Shown: positions 28,308 through 37,398, numbered from the stretch's first letter. The stretch: 64,000 bases of DNA from an uncultured Alphaproteobacteria bacterium (GCA_944392315.1 CALXWH010000020.1:1-64000); one strand, 5' to 3'. Notes: generated by a model not told the origin, from the sequence alone. Made by a program: numbers and translations.

Positions 28308-29663
28308 ATGATTAAATTTAACGGACGACCGGGAAACGATAATAAAAATAATGCCGGTAAACCGAAAAAACGTCGGTTTAACGATAAAGGGATAAAAATG
28401 GCCGACGAACGCAACGGTGTGGATGAGCGCGCTATCTCTCAATTTGCCGAAAATGCTTTTTTGAAAAATGCCAAAACGTTGCCGGTGGTGATGCCCCAGG
28501 TGCTTAAACATCAAGCAGGACAAGAGGGACAGAGAGGACCGGATAAATCCCGTGGGGAAATTCGCAAAGGCGACCGTAATCCTACGATGGTGCAGAGTAA
28601 TTATGCCGCGATTGATTTGGGTACAAACTCTTGCCGATTGGTGGTGGCAACGCCGACAACAACTTCTTTTCGCGTGGTGGAAACGTTTTCTAAAGTCGTA
28701 CGCTTAGGCGAAGGGATTATTCAAGATAATGAACTCTCGCCAAAAGCCATGCGCCGGACTATTCAAGCGCTTAAAATCTGCCGAGGCGTGATTGATGAAT
28801 ATATGCCGATTGTCGCCAGCCGCTTTGTGGCGACGGCTGCTTGCCGCAGAGCTAAAAACGTGGCGCAATTTGTGGAAATGGCTAAACGCGAGGCCGGTAT
28901 TGAATTGGAGGTTATTTCTTCTAAAGAAGAGGCCAGACTTTCTGTGGTGGGGTGTTTGCCGCTCTTAAACCGCAATATCAAGCGCGTGTTGGTGTTTGAT
29001 ATCGGTGGAGGCTCAACGCAAATCTCGTTGGCGCGCGTGACCGATAACGGCAAAACGTTTATTGAGGGATTTGTTTCGCTCCCTTATGGCGTGGTGACCA
29101 TTTCCGAAGCCTTTGCCGGACACGAAATGAGCACGCTGGAATATTCTACCGTGGTGGAACGCACGCAGGCCATTTTGCAGGAATTTGAAGATAAACACCA
29201 AATCTATCAGGCGATTGCTAATCAGGAAATTCAAGTTATCGGTACTTCCGGCACGGTTACCGTTATCGGGGCGGTGCACTTGAAACTGCCGCGCTATAAT
29301 CGGTCGGCGGTGGACGGTATTGCCATCTCGGCGCCGGATATTGACTACACCATCAATAAAATCAAAAATATGGGTGTGGAAGGACGCTGTAAACATCCTT
29401 GTATCGGACAATCTAAATCGGACTTGACGGTTGCCGGTTGTGCGATTATTGAGGCGCTGATGACGTTTTGGCCGATTTCGGAAATTACCGTGGCGGACCG
29501 CGGTATTCGCGAGGGGATTTTGCTTGACTTGATGCATGCGCAAAAAACAAATTCTTCTCATCATAAAAAGAATCGGCGCGGCGGTCGTTTCCCCTATGAT
29601 CGGCGGGTGCATAAAAAACAAGCATTTCGCTCGGGTGCCAAAGGGGCTGCTCAGGTGCAATAG
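28308..29663 (+). CDS. ppx: Ppx/GppA phosphatase (1)
   Basis: 451 residues. Actin-like ATPase fold: YAAIDLGTNSCRLVV near residue 100 and VFDIGGGSTQISLA near 230 are the phosphate-binding motifs of exopolyphosphatase/pppGpp phosphatases. About 95 basic, low-complexity residues precede the domain (NGRPGNDNKNNAGKPKKRR) and a basic tail follows (HHKKNRRGGR...). Start ATG 28308 has GGAGTG upstream. A second paralogue and rlmE follow; the ppx-rlmE order is known in Alphaproteobacteria. Whether it degrades polyphosphate or (p)ppGpp cannot be told. Confidence 0.9.
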   Translation: MIKFNGRPGNDNKNNAGKPKKRRFNDKGIKMADERNGVDERAISQFAENAFLKNAKTLPVVMPQVLKHQAGQEGQRGPDKSRGEIRKGDRNPTMVQSNYAAIDLGTNSCRLVVATPTTTSFRVVETFSKVVRLGEGIIQDNELSPKAMRRTIQALKICRGVIDEYMPIVASRFVATAACRRAKNVAQFVEMAKREAGIELEVISSKEEARLSVVGCLPLLNRNIKRVLVFDIGGGSTQISLARVTDNGKTFIEGFVSLPYGVVTISEAFAGHEMSTLEYSTVVERTQAILQEFEDKHQIYQAIANQEIQVIGTSGTVTVIGAVHLKLPRYNRSAVDGIAISAPDIDYTINKIKNMGVEGRCKHPCIGQSKSDLTVAGCAIIEALMTFWPISEITVADRGIREGILLDLMHAQKTNSSHHKKNRRGGRFPYDRRVHKKQAFRSGAKGAAQVQ

Positions 29664-30040
29664 AGAGGTGCCAAACCGCATATCGCTTCTGGGTGGAGAG
29701 TTTCGCTTTAAGCTGGGCAAAGGGGGCGAGTGTTGCGGAGAAGGTGTCAAACCGCGAATTTGGTCTGGGTGGAGAGTTTCACTTTAAGCTAGGCAAAGGG
29801 GGCGAGTGTTGCGGAGAAGGTGTAAAGCCGCGAGTTTGGTCTGGGTGGAGAGTTTCGCTTTAAGCTGGGCAAAGGGGGCGAGTGTTGCGGAGAAGGTGCA
29901 AAACCGCGAGTTCGGTCTTGGTTGCGGGGGTGATTAAAAGCTCGGCAAAGGGGCGAGGTGGCAGAGAAAGAGCTAAGCCGCGAGTTTGGTCTGGGTGGAG
30001 AGTTTCGCTTTAAACTCGGCAAGAGAGGAAAAGTGTTGCG
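29663..30040. repeat. Five tandem ~76-bp units between two ppx genes
   Basis: Units start at 29663, 29738, 29814, 29890 and 29964. The core is 'ctgggtggagagtttcgctt' followed by 'taagctgggcaaagggggcg'. The array starts at the last base of the first ppx stop codon. Unit 4 is the most divergent. A minus-strand frame is open across several units because their length is near a multiple of three; I do not consider it a gene. Confidence 0.9.
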
Positions 30041-30152
30041 GAGAGTGTGAAAAGAGGAAGAGAGTGAATAAGTTAAAAGTTGAGGTTGTTATATAAAATT
30101 TCAGGGTATAATCTTGTAAGGATTTGATTTTTTGCTTTGTTGCGGAGGACTT

Positions 30153-31109
30153 ATGGAAGAAAAAAAATTGGTGCAAACAGATGGTAAAACTTATTTTGCG
30201 GCGATGGATTTGGGGACGAACTCTAATCGTTTGTTGATTGTCAATGAAAAGGGCGAACCGGTTTATCGTGATGTCAAACATGTGGCGTTGGGTGAAAAAT
30301 TGGCCGAAAATCATTGCTTCTGTTCGCAGGCCATGGAACGTGCCATCTGCTCGTTTATGGATTTTTCGGAAATGCTGAAGCTCTATCATGTTCAAAAATA
30401 TCGGGCAATTGCTACGGCCGCTTGCCGGATGAGCTCTAACACCAAAGATTTTTTGCAAGAAGTCAAGAAAACCTCCGGTATTGATATTGATGTTATCAGC
30501 GAGTTTGAAGAGGCGCGCTTAACCCTTTTGGGTGCTAAACTCAATGCCCCGAAAGATAAAAAATATTTGCTCGTTTATGACTTGGGCGGCGGTTCTACCG
30601 AGGTGACGCTGGCTACCAATTCGGCTAATCCGCAAATCTTGGCGACCGTTTCGGTGCCGCTTGGCGCGCGCAATTCTTCGGAAATGTTTAACCTCTTTCT
30701 TTATAATGAAGAAGGTGCTTTGGCGTTGGAAGGGAAAGTTTTAGATTATCTGAAGCCGTTTTTGGAAAAAATTCAGGCGTTTGATTATAAAGAAAATTCG
30801 GCGCTGATTGCCACTTCTTCCATGCCGCTTCGTTTGGTTTCTTGGATTAAGCATCATCCGAAATATGATAAATTTGCATCAGACGGCCAGACCGTTGCTC
30901 TTGATGAGGTGGAAAAGGTGATTGGCAATATGTTGCATATGTCGCTTCAAGAACGCTCCGAATCGCCCTATATCGGGCCGAACCGCGCTCCGATTTTTGT
31001 GGCGGCGGGCATCATCTTTCGGACTATCTATCGCGCGCTTGAACAAAAAGAAATGACCGCTTCGCTTAAAAGTGCGCAAGAGGCTATTGTGGCGGAATTG
31101 GCGGCGTAA
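30153..31109 (+). CDS. Ppx/GppA-family phosphatase (2)
   Basis: 318 residues from ATG 30153, chosen because GGAGGA lies 4-9 nt upstream. Motifs FAAMDLGTNSNRLLIV (residues ~12-27) and VYDLGGGSTEVTLA (~145) define the actin-like fold. It lacks the basic extensions of the upstream paralogue and is diverged from it. It probably shares a cluster with the preceding ppx and following rlmE, although a repeat array separates it from the former. Confidence 0.88.
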   Translation: MEEKKLVQTDGKTYFAAMDLGTNSNRLLIVNEKGEPVYRDVKHVALGEKLAENHCFCSQAMERAICSFMDFSEMLKLYHVQKYRAIATAACRMSSNTKDFLQEVKKTSGIDIDVISEFEEARLTLLGAKLNAPKDKKYLLVYDLGGGSTEVTLATNSANPQILATVSVPLGARNSSEMFNLFLYNEEGALALEGKVLDYLKPFLEKIQAFDYKENSALIATSSMPLRLVSWIKHHPKYDKFASDGQTVALDEVEKVIGNMLHMSLQERSESPYIGPNRAPIFVAAGIIFRTIYRALEQKEMTASLKSAQEAIVAELAA

Positions 31110-31225
31110 AATTAATGCGTGACTTTTTTGAAACATTCGGTTATTTTATCCCGCATTATTACGATGAGCTTATCGGATAACAGAGGAAAATAATTTTTTA
31201 TTGAAAAAAAGCTTGGAGCAAATAA

Positions 31226-31933
31226 ATGGCTAAATTAACCAAATCGGCAAAAGAAGTACGCGGACGGAAAATGCTTACCGTCAAACTCAAAGAGGCAAAG
31301 TATCATACTTCTTCTTCCAACAGATGGTTGGCTCGTCAACTCAATGATCCGTATGTGGCGGAGGCTAAAAGATTGGGTTATCGCTCTCGGGCGGCGTTTA
31401 AGCTTATCCAGTTGGATGAAAAATATAAATTCTTGGGCAAGCACAAGGTGATTGTGGATTTGGGCTGTGCACCGGGGGGATGGTCGCAGATTGCCGCGCT
31501 TAAACTAAAAGGAACGGGCAAACTCGTCGGGTTGGATATTTTGCCGACCGAACCGCTTGAGGGGGCAACATTTGTTTGTCAAGACTTTACCGAACCCGAT
31601 GCCGATGAAAAATTATTGCAGCTTTTAGACGGCGCTAAGGCTGATGTGGTGATGAGCGATATGGCCGCCAACACCACCGGACATCAACAAACCGACCACT
31701 TGCGCACGATTGCTTTGGTGGAAGGGGCGTATGAATTTGCCAAAACCGTCTTAAACGAGGGTGGTATCTTTATTGCCAAAGTCTTTCAGGGGGGCGCCGA
31801 GGGCGAACTGCTGGCCGATATGAAAAAATGTTTTGCGAAAGTCTCACACTATAAACCCGATGCCAGCCGTGAAAAATCACCGGAAACATATGTGGTCGCG
31901 CAAGGTTTTCGCGATATTCAGGCACAGAAATAG
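31226..31933 (+). CDS. rlmE: 23S rRNA 2'-O-ribose methyltransferase
   Basis: 235 residues, FtsJ/RrmJ type, methylating U2552 of 23S rRNA. The SAM-binding motif VDLGCAPGGWSQ is at about residues 71-82. Catalytic tetrad positions are visible: K near YKFLGKHK, D in MSDMAAN, K in FIAKVFQGG and E in KSPETYVV. The basic ~25-residue N-terminal extension is common in alphaproteobacterial forms. TTGGAGC lies upstream of ATG 31226. Confidence 0.95.
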   Translation: MAKLTKSAKEVRGRKMLTVKLKEAKYHTSSSNRWLARQLNDPYVAEAKRLGYRSRAAFKLIQLDEKYKFLGKHKVIVDLGCAPGGWSQIAALKLKGTGKLVGLDILPTEPLEGATFVCQDFTEPDADEKLLQLLDGAKADVVMSDMAANTTGHQQTDHLRTIALVEGAYEFAKTVLNEGGIFIAKVFQGGAEGELLADMKKCFAKVSHYKPDASREKSPETYVVAQGFRDIQAQK

Positions 31934-32078
31934 GCGAGGTTTGGATGTTTGATTTTCTCTTTGTGCCGCTGGAATGCTATCGTGTGGGTGTCTTTTATTT
32001 TTTATTGCATATTTTATTTTTTTACCGTAAGATATCCGCGAATCTAGCAAAGAATTCGGTTAATGACAAGGGCGCTCT

Positions 32079-32672
32079 ATGGCAAAGGTATCCAGAAGAA
32101 AAAAGTTTTTGAGAGTGGCGAAGCGTAAATTACTCAAACCGGTGATTTATGCCGTTGGTCTTAGTATCTTCTTGTATCTTGTTGTCGGGAATGTGGTTTT
32201 ACAACGCAAAGTTATACAAGCTCAAACGCCTAGGTTCTTGATTACCAGAATTTCTGATACGTTTGATGAAACAGAGTTTATGCATTTGTTGCTGACGGCA
32301 CAGGAAATCTTAAAAATGCCGAAGGCGTCAACGCAGTTGGTTGATTTTGCGAACGGTCCGTTTCCGGAGGCTTGCCCGAACTATCTGAAGCAACAACTTA
32401 ACCGCATGAACTGGGAACCGCAGGCGTTTTTGGTTAGAGTGAAAAAATTATTTGGGATGTATGAGGTTTATGACCGTATTGCGCGCTTAGATGATACTAT
32501 TTCGTTTTTGCAGACAGAAGTTGATGAAGGGCGCTTGCCGTATGCTATCAATGTGCAGATTGATATGCTCAAAAAAGAGCGCGCGGCGATTATCGGTAAG
32601 GATATTTCGCAGGAGGAATATAACTTTGTTGCGGAGTATAACGGCTTAATCTTGCGTCTGAAAAAGCTCTGA
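32079..32672 (+). CDS. Hypothetical membrane-anchored protein
   Basis: 197 residues. A basic N-terminus (RRKKFLRVAKRKLLK) and one membrane helix (about 20-40) are followed by a soluble, mostly helical domain containing ACPNYLKQQLNRMNWEP and a C-terminal coiled coil (YDRIARLDDTISFLQTEV). Type II orientation is likely. A weak SD (AAGGGCGC) precedes ATG 32079. Not recognised. It sits at the edge of a 1.5-kb repeat region. Confidence 0.75.
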   Translation: MAKVSRRKKFLRVAKRKLLKPVIYAVGLSIFLYLVVGNVVLQRKVIQAQTPRFLITRISDTFDETEFMHLLLTAQEILKMPKASTQLVDFANGPFPEACPNYLKQQLNRMNWEPQAFLVRVKKLFGMYEVYDRIARLDDTISFLQTEVDEGRLPYAINVQIDMLKKERAAIIGKDISQEEYNFVAEYNGLILRLKKL

Positions 32673-32768
32673 GCGCGGCGGGGTGCCGGCGGCTGGTTAT
32701 GTTGCTAAGTGCGGCGGCTTTGTTGGGAGCGCGGCGGTTGAGACGTGAGGTGCGGCAGTAGTACGGTT

Positions 32769-32854
32769 GAGGAGAGAAGCACGGCGACGAGTTGTGTTGC
32801 TAGGTGTGGTTGAGGAGAGAAGCACGGCGACGAGTTGTGTTGCTAGGTGTGGTT
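32769..32854. repeat. Two perfect 43-bp tandem units
   Basis: Units begin at 32769 and 32812 and are identical; partial G-rich relatives extend upstream from 32675 ('gtgcggc', 'agcgcggcgg'). No coding potential is seen. Confidence 0.9.
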
Positions 32855-33126
32855 GAGGCGTGTGATGCAGAAACGATATTATGGTGCTGTAGGTAAGGAG
32901 AGAGTTTTTTTGAGAGGTGTCTTGCGTATTTGTAAATTTGGGTATATGATGTAAGGCGCGTTATAAATAGAGAATTTTCTGCTGAGTTTTCGGCAGAATT
33001 TAGGCGGGCGGAGTCAGAAGAAAAAGCAATCTTTTCTCTGTTAAGCTCAGAACTTGATGGAGAGATGAAGTTCGCTGAAAGATACTCGGGGGTTCTCGGG
33101 TATCTTTTTTTGTTGGGCAACTTGTT

Positions 33127-33410
33127 GCCGCGGACTTAGTCCTTTATGGAGCAGAGTTTGAGGTGCTACGCGCGTGCTTCTTCCTTTGGGGCCGCGGACT
33201 TAGTCCTTTGTGGGGCGAAGTTTGGAGTGCTACGCGCGTGCTTCTTACATTGAGGCCGCGGACTTAGTCCTTTATGGAGCAGAGTTTGAGGTGCTACGCG
33301 CGTGCTTCTTACATTGAGACCGCGGACTTAGTCCTTTGTGGGGCGAAGTTTGAGGTGCTACGCGTGTGCTTCTTCCTTTGGGGCTGCGGACTTAGTCCTT
33401 TATGAAGCGG
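33127..33410. repeat. Five tandem 64-bp units
   Basis: Units start at 33127, 33191, 33255, 33319 and 33383, exactly 64 bp apart; the fifth decays after ~27 bp. Each reads 'gccgcggacttagtccttt' then 'ggagcagagtttgaggtgct' or a close variant and 'acgcgcgtgcttctt'. Single degenerate copies occur at ~88, 34740 and 48660. Confidence 0.92.
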
Positions 33411-34150
33411 CGGCGGAACAAAATCGTGTGTTTCGTATTTTATTGCGGAGCTTTTTTCTTTTCCTTGATAAAGGGGCGTGTGGAGAGGGTGTGTGATTAA
33501 AAGTCGCAAAGTTGTATTCAGTTGACGAGCCTTTTTATGTCCTTGGCAAAGGGGAGCGTGGGGAAATTTGGTGTTTAAATGCCGTTTGTCTTGTTGGGGA
33601 GCTTAATCAGTTGCCCGTTGGGGCAAGTTTGCCACGCAAACTTGTTTGCTTGATTTGTTGAAAAGTGATTGTTGCGGTTAGAAAATCGCTCAAAAAGTAT
33701 ATACAATGTTATAGAGATAAGGCGAGGGGCGAGGCAGCCCTACGGGGCGTTGAAAACATCGTTTCCAACGGTGGATGAGTGGTTGATGTGCTTGGGCTTG
33801 TTGAGATAGGTAAATCACTCAAAAAGCATATACAATGTTATAGAGATAAGGCGAGGGGCGAGGCAGCCCTACGGGGCGTTGAAAACATCGTTTCCAACGG
33901 TGGATGAGTGGTTGTGAAAGCCGTTTTTGTGGGAGTGGGAGAAAATCTTTGCTTTTTTCTGGAGGCTCAATTTCTTTTTAGGATGTGTATTGTTGCCTTT
34001 CAGGGCAAGTTGAACCGATGTTCAACTTGGTGGCTTGTTTTTTTGATGAGCAGATATCCTCTTGAAAGAGTGGGGCGGTTATTCGTTGTTATTTATGGGT
34101 AGAGTAGGCAAGAGTGCAAGTGCGAACTTGGTGGCTTGTTTTTTTGACGT
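33411..34150. repeat. Upstream-type repeat block without a family gene (copy 2)
   Basis: Motif order matches 230-470 and 48890-49250: 'gtgattaaaagtcgcaaagt', the 'ccttggcaaaggggag' block, 'cagttgcccgttgggg', then a CAAGTTTG/CAAACTTG hairpin. It also holds two 103-bp direct copies at 33683 and 33812 (period 129). Near 33929 a segment resembles 456-475, just before the promoter of the first family gene, but no promoter or family reading frame follows. Confidence 0.7.
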
Positions 34151-34184
34151 CGTTCGTGTGTTTTTAGTTACGGCTGCTTGCAAT

Positions 34185-34496
34185 CTATTCGCTTGGGCGG
34201 GCTTTTTCTTCTAAACTTATTTTAAGCTCTTTGCCGTATAGTTGCAGTAAGCCGCTGATGACGTACCAATTTAGGCTCGTTTTGCCGCGTTCGGCTTTTT
34301 CTACTTTCCACGTGTAGGCGTGGATTTGCATTGCGACATCTTGGCAACTTAACCCATGTTTTTCGCGTTCGGTTTTGAGCAATTTGCCTAACTGTTTCCG
34401 AAACGCTATGGCGCTGGCGGAGCCTTGTTCGCTATATTGGCGGCGGCGGGCGATTTCGGCGGCGGATAATTCTGTTGTTTCTTCCATGATTTTCAC
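34185..34496 (-). CDS. Small helix-turn-helix (Xre-type) regulator
   Basis: 103 residues. A Cro/CI-like HTH is suggested by LGKLLKTEREKHGLSCQDVAMQIHAYTWKVEKAERGKTSLNWYVISGLLQLYGKEL (shown only as the segment spanning residues ~34-90), with Leu/Ser positions of helices 2-3. AAGGAG lies upstream of the ATG. The leader carries an intrinsic terminator and interleaved inverted repeats, so expression is probably controlled by attenuation or autoregulation. It lies between repeat DNA and a phage-like island and may be its repressor. Confidence 0.8.
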   Translation of the reverse strand: MKIMEETTELSAAEIARRRQYSEQGSASAIAFRKQLGKLLKTEREKHGLSCQDVAMQIHAYTWKVEKAERGKTSLNWYVISGLLQLYGKELKISLEEKARPSE

Positions 34497-34510
34497 TCCT
34501 TTTTGTTATT

Positions 34511-34542
34511 AAAACAAAAGGCACAGCTTTTGAAGCAGTGCC
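34511..34542 (-). terminator. Intrinsic terminator in the leader of the Xre gene
   Basis: On the minus strand GGCACTGCT / AGCTGTGCC (one mismatch) is followed by TTTTGTTTT. It lies 15-46 nt before the ATG, so it can act as an attenuator or end a short RNA. Confidence 0.7.
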
Positions 34543-34634
34543 AGGGAGTTAGACAATCACATAAGTATGACTCTTCTTACCTTTATGTATACGCAAGAAG
34601 CTCCCTGACATTCGTCAAGGATTTAATACTTATG
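34542..34634 (-). promoter_or_regulatory. Interleaved inverted repeats (pseudoknot or operator)
   Basis: CAGGGAG (34542-34548) pairs with CTCCCTG (34601-34607), and CATAAGTAT (34560-34568) pairs with ATACTTATG (34626-34634). The two stems interleave as in an H-type pseudoknot. Alternatively the 9-bp repeats are a split operator. Confidence 0.45.
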
Positions 34635-34642
34635 AGAGCGGT

Positions 34643-34920
34643 CTAAAGCCCTACTTCCATCTCTGAAAGTTCTTTTATCATAAAAGACCTTTCTTAAATT
34701 GCAAGCCTTTTTTGGGGTGGTGCACTTGGGCAAATTGTTGCCGCGGACTTAATCCTTTGTGGAGCAAAGTTTGAGGTGCTACGCGCGGACTTCTTCCTTT
34801 GAGGCTGGGACTTAGTTCTTTGTGGGGCTAGGGAATTTATAGCTTAAAAATATTTTTTTAACCGCGCCCAAATCTATTGACATCCTGTCGGGGGTGTGCT
34901 AACTCTTTTTTATGATGGCG
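34643..34920. other. Intergenic repeat segment
   Basis: Bases 34660-34750 match the window start (1-91), then one and a half degenerate copies of the 64-bp unit follow. No gene is seen. Confidence 0.65.
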
Positions 34921-34950
34921 GTCGTGTTTGTGGTTGGCCGCTTTTGTTTT

Positions 34951-34973
34951 GCCTGCATCTGCAGGCTTTTTTT
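34951..34973 (+). terminator. Intrinsic terminator
   Basis: GCCTGCA-tc-TGCAGGC hairpin with seven Ts. Confidence 0.85.
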
Positions 34974-35009
34974 ATGCGCGGAAAAATATTTTTTTCGCTT
35001 GGTTTAACA

Positions 35010-35035
35010 GGCACCTTTTTTAGGTGTCTTTTTTT
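35010..35035 (+). terminator. Second terminator directly before the phage-like gene
   Basis: GGCACCT / AGGTGTC hairpin with seven Ts, 13 nt before ATG 35048. Either it insulates the island or it is an attenuator. Confidence 0.8.
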
Positions 35036-35047
35036 ATTGGGAGATTT

Positions 35048-36403
35048 ATGATGAAGGGATTGACTAACGCTTTATCGCAGAGCACTCATACCGGCAGTGA
35101 TATCGGTGATTTGGTTTATGCCGTCAATAATACCGGTGCTAATATTGTTAAAAATCAAAAGGTTTGGTTAAATAAACATAATCTTGATGAAAGTGAGTCA
35201 GCGTTTTCACAGTATGATAGAATATATTATTATAAATATTATCCTATTTTTGATTCAAATAATAATTTTTCAATATTGGATGATATGTACAGATATAAGT
35301 GGACTTATAATACAGACGATAAAACTTGGACAATATCCGATACAAGTATTACAAGTATTTATACATCTAATTTCTTTTTACAGTATCATAATAATACTTA
35401 TTATGGATTAAATTTGAGTAGTTGGAGCGGCACTGGTAGTTATTATAACTTTAAATATAATGAAACAGATAAAGAACCAATACAACAAGGTTATTGGATA
35501 AATGATACTTATAAAGTTGTTTGGGTATCTAATTATATTTATAATCTTATAAATAATAATGATTCTTCAATTATATATACTTTTGATTTTTCAAGTATAA
35601 GAGCATATATTACTACAATTATATATAAAAATAATAAAATTTTAATAATTACAAACAACACTACTGGTAACAATGTTTATTGGTATCGGATTAACTTGGA
35701 GCAAGACTATGTGGGGCCGGATTCTTCCTTAACTGTAACGCCTTTAGTTGCTCTTGATAACAGTGTCGTCAGGACTAAAAATGTTATTATGTATTACACG
35801 GGTATTGAAAATGATGATTATTTATTCACATTAGATACAACAAATGATACTCTTCCCAAAATAAGAACTTTATATGCTTATAAAATTGTTGATAATGATA
35901 TTATATCTGCAATAGATTTACAAGCAGATTTACAAGCATTAGTGGGGCAATCTTGTTATATTTTTTATGATGATAGAGTTAAGCGTTTGTATGTTTCAAC
36001 AAATGATAAAATTTATTTATTTACTTGGAAATCTGGTGAATTTGTAAATGAAAATATTACAATAAATCCTTTAGATTATATAACGCCTTATGATACATCT
36101 ACTGGTTTTTGCTTTGCTTTATCAGATGATATGACAACTTTATTCTTGCACGGTATTACTACATCACAAAGAGGTACAGCATATGCATTTAAAAGAAAAA
36201 CAACATCAGATGATTGGTACGCCGAAAATTTTGCGCAATGCTCTTCTTTGTCCTTAACGGGGTTTGCTACGGGGGAAACGGATTCTCAAGGTCGTTATGA
36301 AGTTAATACAGTGTTGCCGGAGATTTTGAAGCTGACCTTAAATATTACACCAGATATAACAGATAATGACATCAGTTTTAGAGGAGAAGCCAATGACTAC
36401 TAA
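35048..36403 (+). CDS. Phage tail-fibre-like protein
   Basis: 451 residues from ATG 35048 (GGGAGA 5-8 nt upstream; ATG 35051 is possible). The N-terminal segment MMKGLTNALSQSTHTGSDIGDLVYAVNNTGANIVKNQ resembles the base of phage fibre proteins. The body is Asn/Tyr/Thr-rich with beta-propeller-like repeats (VYWYRINLEQDYVG, LYAYKIVDNDI). The end carries GFATGETDSQGRYEVNTVLPE. It is far more AT-rich (AAT, TAT codons) than the neighbouring genes, suggesting transfer. No signal peptide. It overlaps the next gene. Confidence 0.7.
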   Translation: MMKGLTNALSQSTHTGSDIGDLVYAVNNTGANIVKNQKVWLNKHNLDESESAFSQYDRIYYYKYYPIFDSNNNFSILDDMYRYKWTYNTDDKTWTISDTSITSIYTSNFFLQYHNNTYYGLNLSSWSGTGSYYNFKYNETDKEPIQQGYWINDTYKVVWVSNYIYNLINNNDSSIIYTFDFSSIRAYITTIIYKNNKILIITNNTTGNNVYWYRINLEQDYVGPDSSLTVTPLVALDNSVVRTKNVIMYYTGIENDDYLFTLDTTNDTLPKIRTLYAYKIVDNDIISAIDLQADLQALVGQSCYIFYDDRVKRLYVSTNDKIYLFTWKSGEFVNENITINPLDYITPYDTSTGFCFALSDDMTTLFLHGITTSQRGTAYAFKRKTTSDDWYAENFAQCSSLSLTGFATGETDSQGRYEVNTVLPEILKLTLNITPDITDNDISFRGEANDY

Positions 36404-37388
36404 ATCTTATAAAGTTTATGCAGGTATGTCTTTTAGTTATAAAATCACAAAATCTAAATACTTTGATTATGAAGTTTCTAAGGCGATTGAAGAAAATACC
36501 ACGGATAACATAACTTTGGAGGAAAACCCCGGATTAAACATTAGCTTTGATTCGCTATCAAGTCCAAAATTGGTTACTATCTCTGAGGGATTGCTTCCTA
36601 ATAAAAGCACTTTTGCGGGAACGGTTGGATACTTTGGACAATATCCGAATATCTTTTTATATGATAACCAAATCTACAAAGGGCTTATAGCGAATAAAGA
36701 TATTACCGTACCTAATTTATACGCTCAATATAATTATAATACTGGTGAAATGTTGTTAGGGTTTCATCCTATTGAGGGATTTGTATGGGCAGGGGCTACA
36801 CTTAATCGTTCATCACTTCAAACAGATGGTAAATGCAATTTTGAAGTAAAAGGAACGCCGACATTTAGTGAACATATTGTTTCTGGATTAGACGCAAATA
36901 ATTATTTGCATACTTCCTTTACAACACCTGATGACGGACAAATTGAAATAACCGCTAAAATTATAATAAATACTTCTTATAATTGGCAAGTTTGTTTTAT
37001 GAATACAGCAACAGTTACACATCTTATAAAAACTTTTAAGGGAACTGTGGGATTATATACTCTAAATTCAAATGATATGGGGAGCTTTGCCGTTACAAAT
37101 GGTGATGTTGTTTGGGTGAAAGTTGTTATCACGTCTGAAAATTGTATACAGTATGTCATTAAAGACACTGGATATACTTTGGATACGTTACCTGATATAT
37201 CTTCGTGGACGAAAAATGTGGAAACAACCGATAAGGTTATTAACACAGGTGAAAATAGTTACGTCATTGGGATAAATGCTGATACAAATTATTCGGTACA
37301 ACATTGGTACGGAAGTGTTGACTTAGATAATTTTGTTATCAAAAACGGAAGCGGTGAGGTAATTTGGAAACCTATTGGAGAATTGTAA
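36393..37388 (+). CDS. Phage-like protein with lectin-like (LamG/ConA) domain
   Basis: 331 residues from ATG 36393, which has GAGGAG upstream and overlaps the previous stop by 11 nt, implying coupled translation. The first ~110 residues are a beta-rich module (SYKVYAGMSFSYKI...). From ~140 (GATLNRSSLQTDGKCNF) a jelly-roll/laminin-G-like domain is suggested by DDGQIEITAKIII and the end WYGSVDLDNFVIKNGSGEVIWKP, common in tail-fibre and carbohydrate-binding proteins. AT-rich like its partner. Probably a receptor-binding component or decoration protein. Confidence 0.7.
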   Translation: MTTKSYKVYAGMSFSYKITKSKYFDYEVSKAIEENTTDNITLEENPGLNISFDSLSSPKLVTISEGLLPNKSTFAGTVGYFGQYPNIFLYDNQIYKGLIANKDITVPNLYAQYNYNTGEMLLGFHPIEGFVWAGATLNRSSLQTDGKCNFEVKGTPTFSEHIVSGLDANNYLHTSFTTPDDGQIEITAKIIINTSYNWQVCFMNTATVTHLIKTFKGTVGLYTLNSNDMGSFAVTNGDVVWVKVVITSENCIQYVIKDTGYTLDTLPDISSWTKNVETTDKVINTGENSYVIGINADTNYSVQHWYGSVDLDNFVIKNGSGEVIWKPIGEL

Positions 37389-37398
37389 TTAAAATAAA

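Noticed and set aside
29789-30022. Minus-strand frame with repeating SPPLPSLKRNSPPRPNS
   Set aside because: It exists only because the DNA repeat is near 75-76 bp; no RBS, and it breaks when the unit length changes.
32800-33120. Minus-strand 106-codon frame over the 43-bp repeats
   Set aside because: Spans repeat DNA and has no start signals or relatives among the other repeat blocks.
33127-33410. CRISPR array
   Set aside because: The 64-bp units are repeats throughout with no unique spacers, and no cas genes are near.
35048-37388. Diversity-generating retroelement target
   Set aside because: No reverse transcriptase and no template/variable repeat pair were found near the lectin-like gene.
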